From assembly GCF_023736115.1 (NCBI RefSeq), contig NZ_JAKQZC010000004.1, positions 124,001-188,000 on the forward strand: a stretch of DNA of 64,000 nt. The letters run 5' to 3'. The translations under genes and the position numbers were made by a program. Below the pieces are notes generated by a model. That model was not told the DNA's origin. It did not search any database and worked only from the letters and a program-made list of their open reading frames with translations. Shown here in pieces: positions 1 through 7,758 of the stretch (positions are counted from its first letter, which is position 1; every line of letters starts with the position of its first letter). Source of the stretch: Salinicola avicenniae (GTDB lineage: Bacteria; Pseudomonadota; Gammaproteobacteria; Pseudomonadales; Halomonadaceae).

Positions 1-300
1 GTCACCACCGTCGAAGGACTGGCCCACGACGGCGAACTGCACCCGGTACAGCAGAGCTTTCTCGAGTGCGATGCCTACCAGTGCGGCTACTGCACCTCGG
101 GCCAGATGATGTCCGCTTCGGCGCTGCTCGCCGACGGACGTATCGGGCGCGACGACGCCTCGGTCAAGGAGGCGATGAGCGGCAACATCTGCCGCTGCGG
201 CGCCTACAAGAACATTCTCGAGGCGATTCAGCAGGCGCGTCTGGCCTACGACGCCACGGCCGAGCGCGGCACGGCAGGCCGACAGGAGGGCGCCGCATGA
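1..300 (+). CDS. paoA: Aldehyde oxidoreductase 2Fe-2S subunit PaoA, 3' part
   Basis: This is the C-terminal 99 residues of the iron-sulfur subunit of a xanthine-oxidase-family aldehyde oxidoreductase; the gene begins outside the window. The visible part holds the second [2Fe-2S] cluster motif, CGYC followed about 30 residues later by CRCG, typical of the [2Fe-2S]-binding helical domain. Electrons pass from the molybdenum centre through these clusters to FAD. The stop overlaps the start of the FAD subunit (ATGA), so the subunits are translationally coupled. The first cluster and any Tat signal, which PaoA proteins normally carry for periplasmic export, lie upstream. The Pao assignment rests mainly on the [4Fe-4S]-type insert in the next gene. 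Confidence 0.88.
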   Translation, partial: VTTVEGLAHDGELHPVQQSFLECDAYQCGYCTSGQMMSASALLADGRIGRDDASVKEAMSGNICRCGAYKNILEAIQQARLAYDATAERGTAGRQEGAA

Positions 301-1301
301 GAACCTTCGCCTATTCCCGCGCCGACAGCGTCGAACGCGCGGCCCATGCCACGACGCCGACGGCCGCTTTCGTTGCTGGCGGCACGACGCTGCTCGACTT
401 GGTCAAGCTGGATGTGATGCAGCCGAGCGAGCTGGTGGATATCAACGCCCTGCCGCTGAAGCAGGTCGAGTGGCTCGACGATGGCCGGCTCAAGGTCGGC
501 GCACTGGTGACCAATACCGATCTGGCCCACCACCCGGCGGTCAAGCAGCACTATCCGCTGCTCTCCGAGGCGCTGCTGGCCGGTGCTTCCACCCAGTTGC
601 GCAACATGGCGACTACCGCCGGCAACGTGATGCAGCGAACGCGCTGCCCCTATTTCCGCGATCCGTCCGCCGCATGCAACAAGCGTCATCCCGGCAGCGG
701 CTGCGATGCCCGCGATGGCCTCAACCGCATGCATGCGGTGCTCGGCGGCAGTGAAGCGTGCATCGCCGTGCATCCGTCGGATATGTGCGTGGCGATGGCG
801 GCGCTAGGCGCCACGCTGACGCTGGAAGGGCCGGACGGCGAGCGCGAAGTGCCGTTCGGCGAATTCCACCGTCTACCGGGCGACACCCCGCATATCGAAC
901 ACGATCTCGCCGACGGCGAACTGATCACCGCGATCACGCTCGATGCGCCGCTGGCACCCGCCGGTTCGCACTATCTCAAGCTGCGCGATCGCGCCTCCTA
1001 TGAATTCGCGCTCGCCTCCTGCGCCGCGCAGGTTGCGCTGGATGGCGACAGCATCGGCACGGCACGCCTCGCCCTCGGCGGCGTCGCGACCAAACCGTGG
1101 CGTTGCGCCGAAGCGGAAGCGGCGCTGGCCGGGCAGCCGGCCACCCTCGAGAGCTTCGAGCGGGCCGCCGAGATCGCGCTCGCCGACGCCGAACCGCGGG
1201 AGCACAACGCCTTCAAGATACCGCTGGCACGCCAGGCAATCGTGCGCGCGCTGCGGGAAGCCGCGCGTCTCGCCGGTACGACTCAGGAGGAGCAGGCATG
1301 A
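297..1301 (+). CDS. paoB: Aldehyde oxidoreductase FAD subunit PaoB
   Basis: This 334-residue FAD-binding subunit of a molybdenum hydroxylase takes electrons from the 2Fe-2S subunit. The N-terminal half has the CO-dehydrogenase-flavoprotein FAD motif AGGTTLLDLVK (residues 27-37). Residues 107-165 carry the cysteine-rich insert (Cys117, 127, 136, 155, 164) that marks the PaoB/YagS branch, where it binds an extra [4Fe-4S] cluster; ordinary xanthine dehydrogenase FAD subunits lack it. The ATG at 297 overlaps the paoA stop, and the gene's own stop overlaps the paoC start, so A, B and C form one translation-coupled operon. An in-frame start at 66 would lie wholly inside paoA and was not used. Confidence 0.9.
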   Translation: MRTFAYSRADSVERAAHATTPTAAFVAGGTTLLDLVKLDVMQPSELVDINALPLKQVEWLDDGRLKVGALVTNTDLAHHPAVKQHYPLLSEALLAGASTQLRNMATTAGNVMQRTRCPYFRDPSAACNKRHPGSGCDARDGLNRMHAVLGGSEACIAVHPSDMCVAMAALGATLTLEGPDGEREVPFGEFHRLPGDTPHIEHDLADGELITAITLDAPLAPAGSHYLKLRDRASYEFALASCAAQVALDGDSIGTARLALGGVATKPWRCAEAEAALAGQPATLESFERAAEIALADAEPREHNAFKIPLARQAIVRALREAARLAGTTQEEQA

Positions 1302-3532
1302 ATGACATGACCCAATCGGCCTTCGCCAATCCGCGCGTCATCGGCCAGCGCACCCCGCGCGTGGACGGCGAGTACAAGCTGACCGGTAAAGCCGGCTATA
1401 CCGGCGAGCTGCACGCGGAGAACATGCTCTACGGTTATCCGGTGCCGGCGACCATCGCTCACGGCGAACTCGAATCGCTCGACCTCGACGAGGCGCTGGC
1501 GATGCCCGGCGTGGTGGAGATATTCCATCACCGCAACTTCCCGAAGCTGCACCGTTCGCCCAACAGCATGGGCCACGGCGACCAGGTCAGCGAGGTGCGC
1601 CTGCCGTTCGAGGACGAGCGCATCTACTACCACGGCCAGTACATTGCGCTGGTCGTGGCGGAGACCTTCGAGCAGGCGCGCGCCGCGGCCTACCGCGTAG
1701 GCGCGCGCTATCGCCACGCCGAGGGCGCCGTGCCCAGTCTGCTCGACAGCGATGCCGAGGGGACTCTGATCGACAGCGCCGGCAGCTCTCGTGGCGACCC
1801 GGAGTCGGCGTTTTCCGGCGCTGAGGTGCAGGTCGATGCGACCTATCACATCGCCGCCGAAAGCCATCTGCAGATGGAAATGCACGCGACGCTGGCGGAG
1901 TGGCGGGAGAACGGCGCGCGTCTGGTGGTACACGAGTCCACCCAAGGCGTCTTCTACCAGCGCAACGCCATGGCACGGATCTTCGATCTGGCGCAGGAGA
2001 ATCTCGAGGTCATCTCCCACTACATCGGTTCCGGCTTTGGCAACAAGCTGTTCATGTGGCCGCATGCGGTGGCGACCGCCGGTGCCGCACGCGAGCTTGG
2101 CCGCCCGGTGAAGGTGGTACTGCCGCGCCAGCAGGACATGACCGGCGGCGGCAACCGGCCGGCGTCGCGTCAGCGCATCCGGCTAGGCGCCGATCGCGAA
2201 GGGCGGCTCAGCTCGGTGATCCACGACAGCATGACCGAGACCTCGCTGGTCGATCAGTACATCGATGCCTGCGGCAGCGCGACGCCCAGCTTCTATGCCT
2301 GCGATAACCTGTCGACCAGCCAGCGTATCCTGCCGGTCAACCACGGCACGCCCTGTCCGATGCGCGCACCCGGCGAAGTCTCCGGCATCTTCGCGCTGGA
2401 AACGGCGATGGACGAACTGGCCGTCGAACTCGGCATGGACCCGGTCGAGCTGCGGCTCAAGAACTACGCCGAGCAGGACCCCGCCAGCGGGCTGCCCTGG
2501 TCGAGCAAGCATCTCGACGAGTGCATGAAGCGCGCCGCCAAGCGGTTCGGCTGGGACCAGCGCGATCCGGGCATCGGCGCGATGCGCGATGGCGACGAGA
2601 TCATCGGCTACGGCATGGCGACCTGCACCTGGTTCGCCGGGCGTCAGCCATGCGAAGCCCGGGTCGAGCTGCGCGCCGATGGCACGCTGTTCGTCGCCTG
2701 CGGCACGCAGGATATCGGCACCGGTACCTACACGATCGTGGCGCAAACGGTGGCCGAGCTTACCGGCGTGCCGCTCGCGCAGATCGAGGTCAAGCTGGGT
2801 GAGACCAGCCTGCCGGCAGGGCCGCTTTCCGGCGGCTCGATGGCCACGGCGACGACGCTACCGGCGGTTGCCGCTGCCGCGCGCGATGCCCTGGCGGCGC
2901 TCAAGGAAGTCGCGACCGGCAGCGGTGGCGCCTTCGAGGGTGGCGAGGCGGATTCCCTGTCGGTCGCCGATGGCGCCTTCAACGACGGCCAGCGCACGGT
3001 GAGCTTTGCCGACGTGCTCGAGACGAGCCGGCTGGCGAGCGTCAATGGTCAGGGCAGCGCGGCGCCCGGCGACGAGCAGAACCAGTACAGCTTCCGCTCG
3101 TTCGGCGCGCACTTTGTCGAGGTTCGCTATGATCCGGGCATTTCCCGCGTGCGCGTGGCGCGCGTCGTTTCGACCATGGATATCGGCCGGGCGATCAATC
3201 CGCCCACGGCGCGTAACCAGGTCGAGGGCGGCATCGTCATGGGGATCGGCATGGGGCTGTTCGAGAAGCTCGATTACGACCCGCGCGACGCCCGGCTGGT
3301 CAATGGCAACGTGGCCGACTACATCGTGCCGGTCCACGCCGACGCGCCGGAGATCGATGTCGAGATGCTCGACTATCCGGACTTCAAGTTCAACGAGTTC
3401 GGCGCTCGCGGCGTCGGCGAGATCGGCCTGACCGGGATCGCCCCGGCGATCTCCAACGCGCTCTATCACGCCACCGGCAAGCGCCATCGCGACCTGCCGA
3501 TCACCATCGAGGCGCTGCTCGCGGGGCAGTGA
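1298..3532 (+). CDS. paoC: Aldehyde oxidoreductase molybdenum-binding subunit PaoC
   Basis: This is the 744-residue catalytic subunit of the PaoABC-type aldehyde oxidoreductase, which oxidises aromatic and aliphatic aldehydes to acids, a detoxification role known for the E. coli enzyme. The N-terminal aldehyde-oxidase hammerhead domain (about residues 20-140) is followed by the molybdopterin cytosine dinucleotide domain. The catalytic glutamate lies in GVGEIG near residue 708. The chosen ATG at 1298 follows AGGAGGAGCAGGC and overlaps the paoB stop; an open frame continues upstream but only inside paoB. A paoD/XdhC-type maturation gene, needed to insert sulfurated cofactor, is not next to it; a terminator and a tetR gene follow instead. 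Confidence 0.92.
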   Translation: MNDMTQSAFANPRVIGQRTPRVDGEYKLTGKAGYTGELHAENMLYGYPVPATIAHGELESLDLDEALAMPGVVEIFHHRNFPKLHRSPNSMGHGDQVSEVRLPFEDERIYYHGQYIALVVAETFEQARAAAYRVGARYRHAEGAVPSLLDSDAEGTLIDSAGSSRGDPESAFSGAEVQVDATYHIAAESHLQMEMHATLAEWRENGARLVVHESTQGVFYQRNAMARIFDLAQENLEVISHYIGSGFGNKLFMWPHAVATAGAARELGRPVKVVLPRQQDMTGGGNRPASRQRIRLGADREGRLSSVIHDSMTETSLVDQYIDACGSATPSFYACDNLSTSQRILPVNHGTPCPMRAPGEVSGIFALETAMDELAVELGMDPVELRLKNYAEQDPASGLPWSSKHLDECMKRAAKRFGWDQRDPGIGAMRDGDEIIGYGMATCTWFAGRQPCEARVELRADGTLFVACGTQDIGTGTYTIVAQTVAELTGVPLAQIEVKLGETSLPAGPLSGGSMATATTLPAVAAAARDALAALKEVATGSGGAFEGGEADSLSVADGAFNDGQRTVSFADVLETSRLASVNGQGSAAPGDEQNQYSFRSFGAHFVEVRYDPGISRVRVARVVSTMDIGRAINPPTARNQVEGGIVMGIGMGLFEKLDYDPRDARLVNGNVADYIVPVHADAPEIDVEMLDYPDFKFNEFGARGVGEIGLTGIAPAISNALYHATGKRHRDLPITIEALLAGQ

Positions 3533-3550
3533 ATCTGCAGCCGCAGGCCT

Positions 3551-3600
3551 GGCGGTCGCCGATCAGCCGGTCATCGGCCGCCGGCTGACCGGCGACCGCC
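3551..3600 (+). repeat. Long inverted repeat downstream of paoC
   Basis: Two 20-base arms (3551-3570 and 3581-3600) pair with a single mismatch around a 10-base loop. The structure sits 18 bases after the paoC stop and directly before the intrinsic terminator. It may protect the paoABC mRNA 3' end or act with the next hairpin as a tandem terminator. It has no U-tract of its own. Confidence 0.7.
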
Positions 3601-3612
3601 GCGATCACAGAA

Positions 3613-3648
3613 CCGCCGCCCCGGCTTTCCGGGGTGGCGGTTTTTTTT
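3613..3648 (+). terminator. Rho-independent terminator of paoABC
   Basis: A 12-bp GC-rich stem (3613-3624 with 3629-3640, one G-U pair) and a CTTT loop are followed by eight T residues. This is a classic intrinsic terminator on the + strand. It ends the pao operon just before the convergent tetR gene. Confidence 0.92.
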
Positions 3649-3659
3649 ATGGCGAGAGT

Positions 3660-4301
3660 TCAGGCGTCGGCGGGGCCGTCGATGCCGTGCAGGAACAGCG
3701 ACACGCAACGCGCCACGCGTGCCTCGACCGTCTCGCGCGTGGGCGAGGGGGCCAGCTGGAGCAACTGGATCAGGTGCCACTCGCCGAGCAGCATGCCGAG
3801 ATAGATGCCGGCCAGCTCGGTGGTGTCGCATTCGGCTTGCCGGCCGAGAGCGATGCGCCGGGCGAAGTAGTCCGCCAGCGCGCCACGCACGCGGCCCGGG
3901 CCGCCGTCGAAAAAGGGGCGGGCGAGCTGGGGTTGGCGTGGGCTTTCGGCCACCACTTCCCGGTAGAGCCCCAGCGTTTCCTCGTCCATGACCTTGAGCA
4001 GCAGATCGACCCCGAGCCGCTGCAGCGCCGAGGCGAGCGGCAGATCGTCGATACCCTCGGCAGTGAGCGCATCGTAGATATGGTGCGAGCGGCGCTCGAT
4101 CATCGCCTGGAACAAGCCTTCCTTGCTGCCGAAGTGGCGATAGAGCGTCGACAGCGAACCGCCGGCTTCGGCGACAATATCGTTGACGCTGACCTGGCCG
4201 TAGCCGCGCTCGAGAAATAGCCGCTGCGCGGTCTCGAGCAGGGCGTCGCGGCGCTGGCGACCGCGTGCGGTGGTGGGGCTGGCTGGCGTGTCGGGGGGCA
4301 T
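3660..4301 (-). CDS. TetR/AcrR family repressor, divergent from emrAB
   Basis: This 213-residue TetR-type regulator has its helix-turn-helix near residues 36-62 (VSVNDIVAEAGGSLSTLYRHF) and a helical ligand-binding C-terminal domain. It is transcribed away from the emrAB-like pump genes, the usual arrangement for a local repressor of a multidrug pump. The ATG at 4301 was chosen because it begins 18 residues before the conserved TetR core. The upstream in-frame extension is an arginine-rich, unconserved stretch that would overlap the palindromic operator. The ligand is unknown. Autoregulation through the operator at 4419-4435 is inferred from position. Confidence 0.88.
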   Translation of the reverse strand: MPPDTPASPTTARGRQRRDALLETAQRLFLERGYGQVSVNDIVAEAGGSLSTLYRHFGSKEGLFQAMIERRSHHIYDALTAEGIDDLPLASALQRLGVDLLLKVMDEETLGLYREVVAESPRQPQLARPFFDGGPGRVRGALADYFARRIALGRQAECDTTELAGIYLGMLLGEWHLIQLLQLAPSPTRETVEARVARCVSLFLHGIDGPADA

Positions 4302-4418
4302 GGGCTCTCTCGGCGGGCGGTGTCTCCGAAGGACGTGACGCGGGAAGCGACGTCGGGCTACGAATCGAGACGTTCGGAAACGTTTTCGCCCCGGGGCTCG
4401 GTGGCGTTTCGACAAAGA

Positions 4419-4435
4419 TAGTGTAGCATACACTA
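4419..4435. promoter_or_regulatory. Palindromic operator candidate for the TetR repressor
   Basis: The perfect inverted repeat TAGTGTA-GCA-TACACTA (7-bp arms, 3-bp spacer) lies in the 232-base gap between tetR (minus) and emrA (plus). It is embedded in an AT-rich patch of otherwise GC-rich DNA, where promoters for both directions would be expected. A further CTACAC half-site follows directly. Binding by the neighbouring TetR protein is inferred. Confidence 0.7.
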
Positions 4436-4533
4436 CACATTGGCCCTTTCGTCCATGCCTGATCGATGTCGCGCCGGCGACCGGTATCCGTGGCAGCGGC
4501 CACGCCCCTCACGAACGACGCTCCTGTGACGCC

Positions 4534-5652
4534 ATGAAAATCAAGAAGACGCTCTATTCGGCCCTCGTGGTGCTGGTGATTCTGGTGGCCGCGCTGATCT
4601 TTGCCTGGCACTGGTGGCAAACGGGGCGCTACTTCATCGAGACCGATAATGCCTACGTGCGCACCGACAGCGTTGCCGTGCGCGCCGAGATCAGCGCGCG
4701 CGTCACCGCCGTGGCGGTGGACGACAACCAGCGCGTCCAGCAGGGCGAACTGCTGGTCCAGCTGGATGACCGCGACACGCGCAGCCAGCTGGCGCAGTCG
4801 CAGGCGCAGCTGGCGGTGAGTGCCGCCAATGTGACTCAGGCCCAGCGTCAGGTATCGCTGGATCGCGCCAGCATCGACGAAGCGCAGGCACAGGTGAGCT
4901 CGGCGCAGTCGGATGTCGCCCAGGCGCGCCAGCACCTCGAACGCTCGCAGTCGCTGGCCGCGCGGGACTACGCCTCACGCCAGCAGCTCGAGGACGACCA
5001 GGCCTCGCTGCGGGTCGCCGAGGCGACGCTTGCGGCGCGTCAGGCCAGTGTCGAATCGGCGCGGCGACGGCTGGCGGCGGACGAGGCCGCGATCGAGAGC
5101 GCCGAGGCCAATCGCGAGGCGGCCGAGGCGGATATCGACTACGCCCGCAGCCAGCTGGCGAAGACCCGGATCGTCGCGCGTCGCGACGGCGTGATCGGCA
5201 ATCTGAGCGTCGAGGCGGGCGATCTGGCGCAGCCGTCGCTGACGCTGATGCAGTTGGTCCCGGTCTCCAGCGCCTATGTCGTGGCCAACTACAAGGAAAC
5301 GCAGATCGAACGCATGCGCGTCGGTCAGCCGGTGTCGCTCGAGGTCGATGCCTACCCCGATATTCACTACACCGGCAAGGTGGACAGCGTGGCGCCCGCC
5401 ACCGGCACCCAGTTCAGCCTGCTGCCGCAGGACAATGCCACCGGCAACTTCAACAAGATCGTGCAGCGCGTGCCGGTGAAGATCCGCGTGACCGGCCCGC
5501 AGGATCAGTTGTGGCGGCTGCAGTCGGGGCTCTCGGTGGTGCCGTCGGTGGATACCCGCGAGGTCGACGGCCAGGCGATCTACTTCGATCCCGGCCCCGT
5601 GCTCGACGACGAGCCCAGCGCCGAGGCCCCGGCCGCGCCCGACGGTGAGTAG
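4534..5652 (+). CDS. emrA: EmrA/HlyD-type membrane fusion protein
   Basis: This 372-residue periplasmic adaptor links an inner-membrane MFS pump to an outer-membrane channel. One N-terminal membrane anchor (about residues 7-27) is followed by a barrel-sandwich (biotinyl-lipoyl-like) half-motif at 40-80, a long glutamine/alanine/arginine-rich coiled-coil hairpin (about 85-215), and the second lipoyl half plus beta-barrel. Its stop is 5 bases before the MFS gene, so both are probably co-transcribed and controlled by the divergent TetR repressor. No TolC-like gene is in the cluster. The symbol follows the EmrAB family; the substrate range cannot be read from sequence. Confidence 0.85.
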   Translation: MKIKKTLYSALVVLVILVAALIFAWHWWQTGRYFIETDNAYVRTDSVAVRAEISARVTAVAVDDNQRVQQGELLVQLDDRDTRSQLAQSQAQLAVSAANVTQAQRQVSLDRASIDEAQAQVSSAQSDVAQARQHLERSQSLAARDYASRQQLEDDQASLRVAEATLAARQASVESARRRLAADEAAIESAEANREAAEADIDYARSQLAKTRIVARRDGVIGNLSVEAGDLAQPSLTLMQLVPVSSAYVVANYKETQIERMRVGQPVSLEVDAYPDIHYTGKVDSVAPATGTQFSLLPQDNATGNFNKIVQRVPVKIRVTGPQDQLWRLQSGLSVVPSVDTREVDGQAIYFDPGPVLDDEPSAEAPAAPDGE

Positions 5653-5657
5653 TCGCC

Positions 5658-7208
5658 ATGAGTGAGGTGGCCGCGCCCGCCGTCGCCGGGCCCCAGGAGA
5701 TGCCCTCCTGGCACTATCGTTTCGGCTTCATTGCCGCGGTGTTCGGCATGTTCATGGCGATTCTGGATATCCAGATCGTCGCCAGCTCGCTGAACGAGAT
5801 CCAGGCCGGCGTCTCCGCCTCGAGCGACGAGATCTCGTGGATCCAGACCTCCTACCTGGTCGCCGAGATCATCATGATCCCGCTCTCCGGCGTGCTGATG
5901 CGCTGGCTCTCGACTCGGGTCGCCTTCGTCATCTCCTGTGCGGGCTTCACCATCGCCAGCCTCGGTTGCGCGCTCGCCTCGAGCATCGAGCAGTTGATCG
6001 TCCTGCGCGCGATCCAGGGCTTCATGGGCGGGGCGATGATCCCGATCACCCAGGCGATCAGCTTCACCCTGTTCCCGCGCCGGGCGATGGGCGCGGTCCA
6101 GGGCGTGATCGGCATGGTGGTGACCCTGGCGCCCTCGATCGGGCCGACCGTGGGCGGCTATGTCACGGAGCTGTTCAGCTGGCACTGGCTGTTTCTCGCC
6201 AACGTGGTGCCCGGCGTGCTGGTCACGCTGGCGGCCTGGCGTTTTCTCGATGTCGACGAGGGCGATGCCAGCGTCGCGCGGCGGCTCGATTTCCAGGGGT
6301 TGATCCTGATCGCGCTGTTTCTCGGCAGTCTCGAGTTCGTGCTCGAGGAGGGGCCGGGCGACGACTGGTTCGCCAGCGAGCTGATCCTGTGGATGAGCGT
6401 GCTCTGCGTGGTCTCCTGCGTCGGTTTCTTCTGGCGCGTGCTGCGCTGCGAGCATCCGATCGTCGACCTGCACGCTTTCCGCAACCTCAACTTCTCCGTC
6501 GGCACCGGGCTGGTGTTCGTCGTCGGCATCGCCATGTACGGTCTGGTCTACCTGATGCCGCTGTTTCTCGGCGGGGTGCGCGGCTATTCGAGCCTGCAGA
6601 TCGGCGAGGTGATGTTCGTCACCGGCGTGGCGATGTTCTTTACCGCGCCGGTGGTGGGGCGTCTGACCAACTCGGTCGACCTGCGCGTGCTGCTCTTCTT
6701 CGGCCTGCTGTTGATCGGCATCGGCACCGCCATGAACAGCAATCTGACCAGCGAGTCCGGCTTCTGGCAGTTCTTCTGGCCGCAGATCGTGCGCGGGGTC
6801 GGCATGATCCTGTGCATCATCCCCGCCTCGCGCATCGCCATGGGCACGCTGCCGCCGCACGAGCTGGGCAACGCCGCCGGGCTGTTCAGCGTGATGCGCA
6901 ACCTGGGCGGCGCCGTCGGCCTGGCGATGCTCGATACCGTGCGCGACTGGCGCGCGGACTATCACTGGAACCAGCTGATCAGCGCCATCGATCAGGGCCG
7001 CGTGGTGGTACAGCAGGAGATCGCGCAGTATCAGTCGATGCTGACCGGCCATGTGGCCGACCCCTGGCACAGCGCCGTGGCGATGCTCGGCCAGCGGATC
7101 GGCGTTCAGACCCAGGTGCTGGCGTTCAACGATATCTTCCTCTGGCTCGGTGCGATCTACCTGCTCAGCGTGCCGCTGGTGTTCCTGCTCCGCAAGATCG
7201 AGCACTGA
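5658..7208 (+). CDS. emrB: DHA2-family MFS drug exporter EmrB
   Basis: This 516-residue major facilitator of the 14-helix DHA2 family is a proton-driven drug exporter that partners the EmrA protein directly upstream. Helix 1 contains MFMAILDIQIVASSLNEIQ, the DHA2 motif D1 region with the conserved acidic residue. The antiporter motif C region follows (GMVVTLAPSIGPTVGGY, about residues 150-168). The start ATG at 5658 lies 5 bases after emrA. Length and motif order are normal for EmrB. Confidence 0.9.
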   Translation: MSEVAAPAVAGPQEMPSWHYRFGFIAAVFGMFMAILDIQIVASSLNEIQAGVSASSDEISWIQTSYLVAEIIMIPLSGVLMRWLSTRVAFVISCAGFTIASLGCALASSIEQLIVLRAIQGFMGGAMIPITQAISFTLFPRRAMGAVQGVIGMVVTLAPSIGPTVGGYVTELFSWHWLFLANVVPGVLVTLAAWRFLDVDEGDASVARRLDFQGLILIALFLGSLEFVLEEGPGDDWFASELILWMSVLCVVSCVGFFWRVLRCEHPIVDLHAFRNLNFSVGTGLVFVVGIAMYGLVYLMPLFLGGVRGYSSLQIGEVMFVTGVAMFFTAPVVGRLTNSVDLRVLLFFGLLLIGIGTAMNSNLTSESGFWQFFWPQIVRGVGMILCIIPASRIAMGTLPPHELGNAAGLFSVMRNLGGAVGLAMLDTVRDWRADYHWNQLISAIDQGRVVVQQEIAQYQSMLTGHVADPWHSAVAMLGQRIGVQTQVLAFNDIFLWLGAIYLLSVPLVFLLRKIEH

Positions 7209-7337
7209 CCGCGCCCCGCGTACCGACGTTCGCCGGCGGGGCAACCCGCGGCGAGACGGCTATCGAGCCGTGCATCGACCGGTAGGCAATGATTCAATAG
7301 CGCCATCTTTGGCCAATCGATGTGCAGGAATCCCCGG

Positions 7338-7754
7338 ATGTCGCTGAACAACCCGCAATCGCCCAAGCCGGGCGCCGACGAACCCGTTCGTACCGTGCTG
7401 CGCCTGATCGGCGCCTTTGCCGCGCCGGTAGTGATCTATCTGGTGGCGTGGGAACTGATCGCGCGGCTGATCCTGCCGGGCGTCGATAGCGGCCGCGCCT
7501 TCGTCATCAGTCTGGCGAGCGTGCTGGTGCCGTTCTTCGGCGTGCTGGTCAGCGTCTACCTGATCGGCGTGCGCGCCGGGCGCCTGCTCGGCGGCGGCGT
7601 CATGGTCGTGTTCTTTCTCTATCTCTACCTCTCCTCCGGCGTCATGTTCACCTGGCAGCCGGTGGTGGAGACGCTGGGTGGCGTGGCCCTGGCGGTCGTG
7701 GCGGCGCGTTTCTGTCCGACCCTAAAGCCGGATCTCAGCGGCGCTTTCGGCTGA
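7338..7754 (+). CDS. Small membrane protein of unknown function upstream of tmcA
   Basis: This 138-residue protein has a short polar N-terminus and three to four hydrophobic segments (about residues 25-50, 58-82, 88-105, 110-125), so it is probably an inner-membrane protein. No family was recognised. The ATG at 7338 is preceded by AGGAA at a good distance; an earlier in-frame ATG at 7320 has no ribosome site. It ends 4 bases before tmcA, so the two are likely co-transcribed, but no functional link is evident. Confidence 0.7.
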   Translation: MSLNNPQSPKPGADEPVRTVLRLIGAFAAPVVIYLVAWELIARLILPGVDSGRAFVISLASVLVPFFGVLVSVYLIGVRAGRLLGGGVMVVFFLYLYLSSGVMFTWQPVVETLGGVALAVVAARFCPTLKPDLSGAFG

Positions 7755-7758
7755 GCCC

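Noticed and set aside
5580-7244. Long minus-strand frame (554 codons) opposite emrB
   Set aside because: Its His/Asp/Gln-rich composition is the usual antisense shadow of a GC-rich membrane-protein gene.
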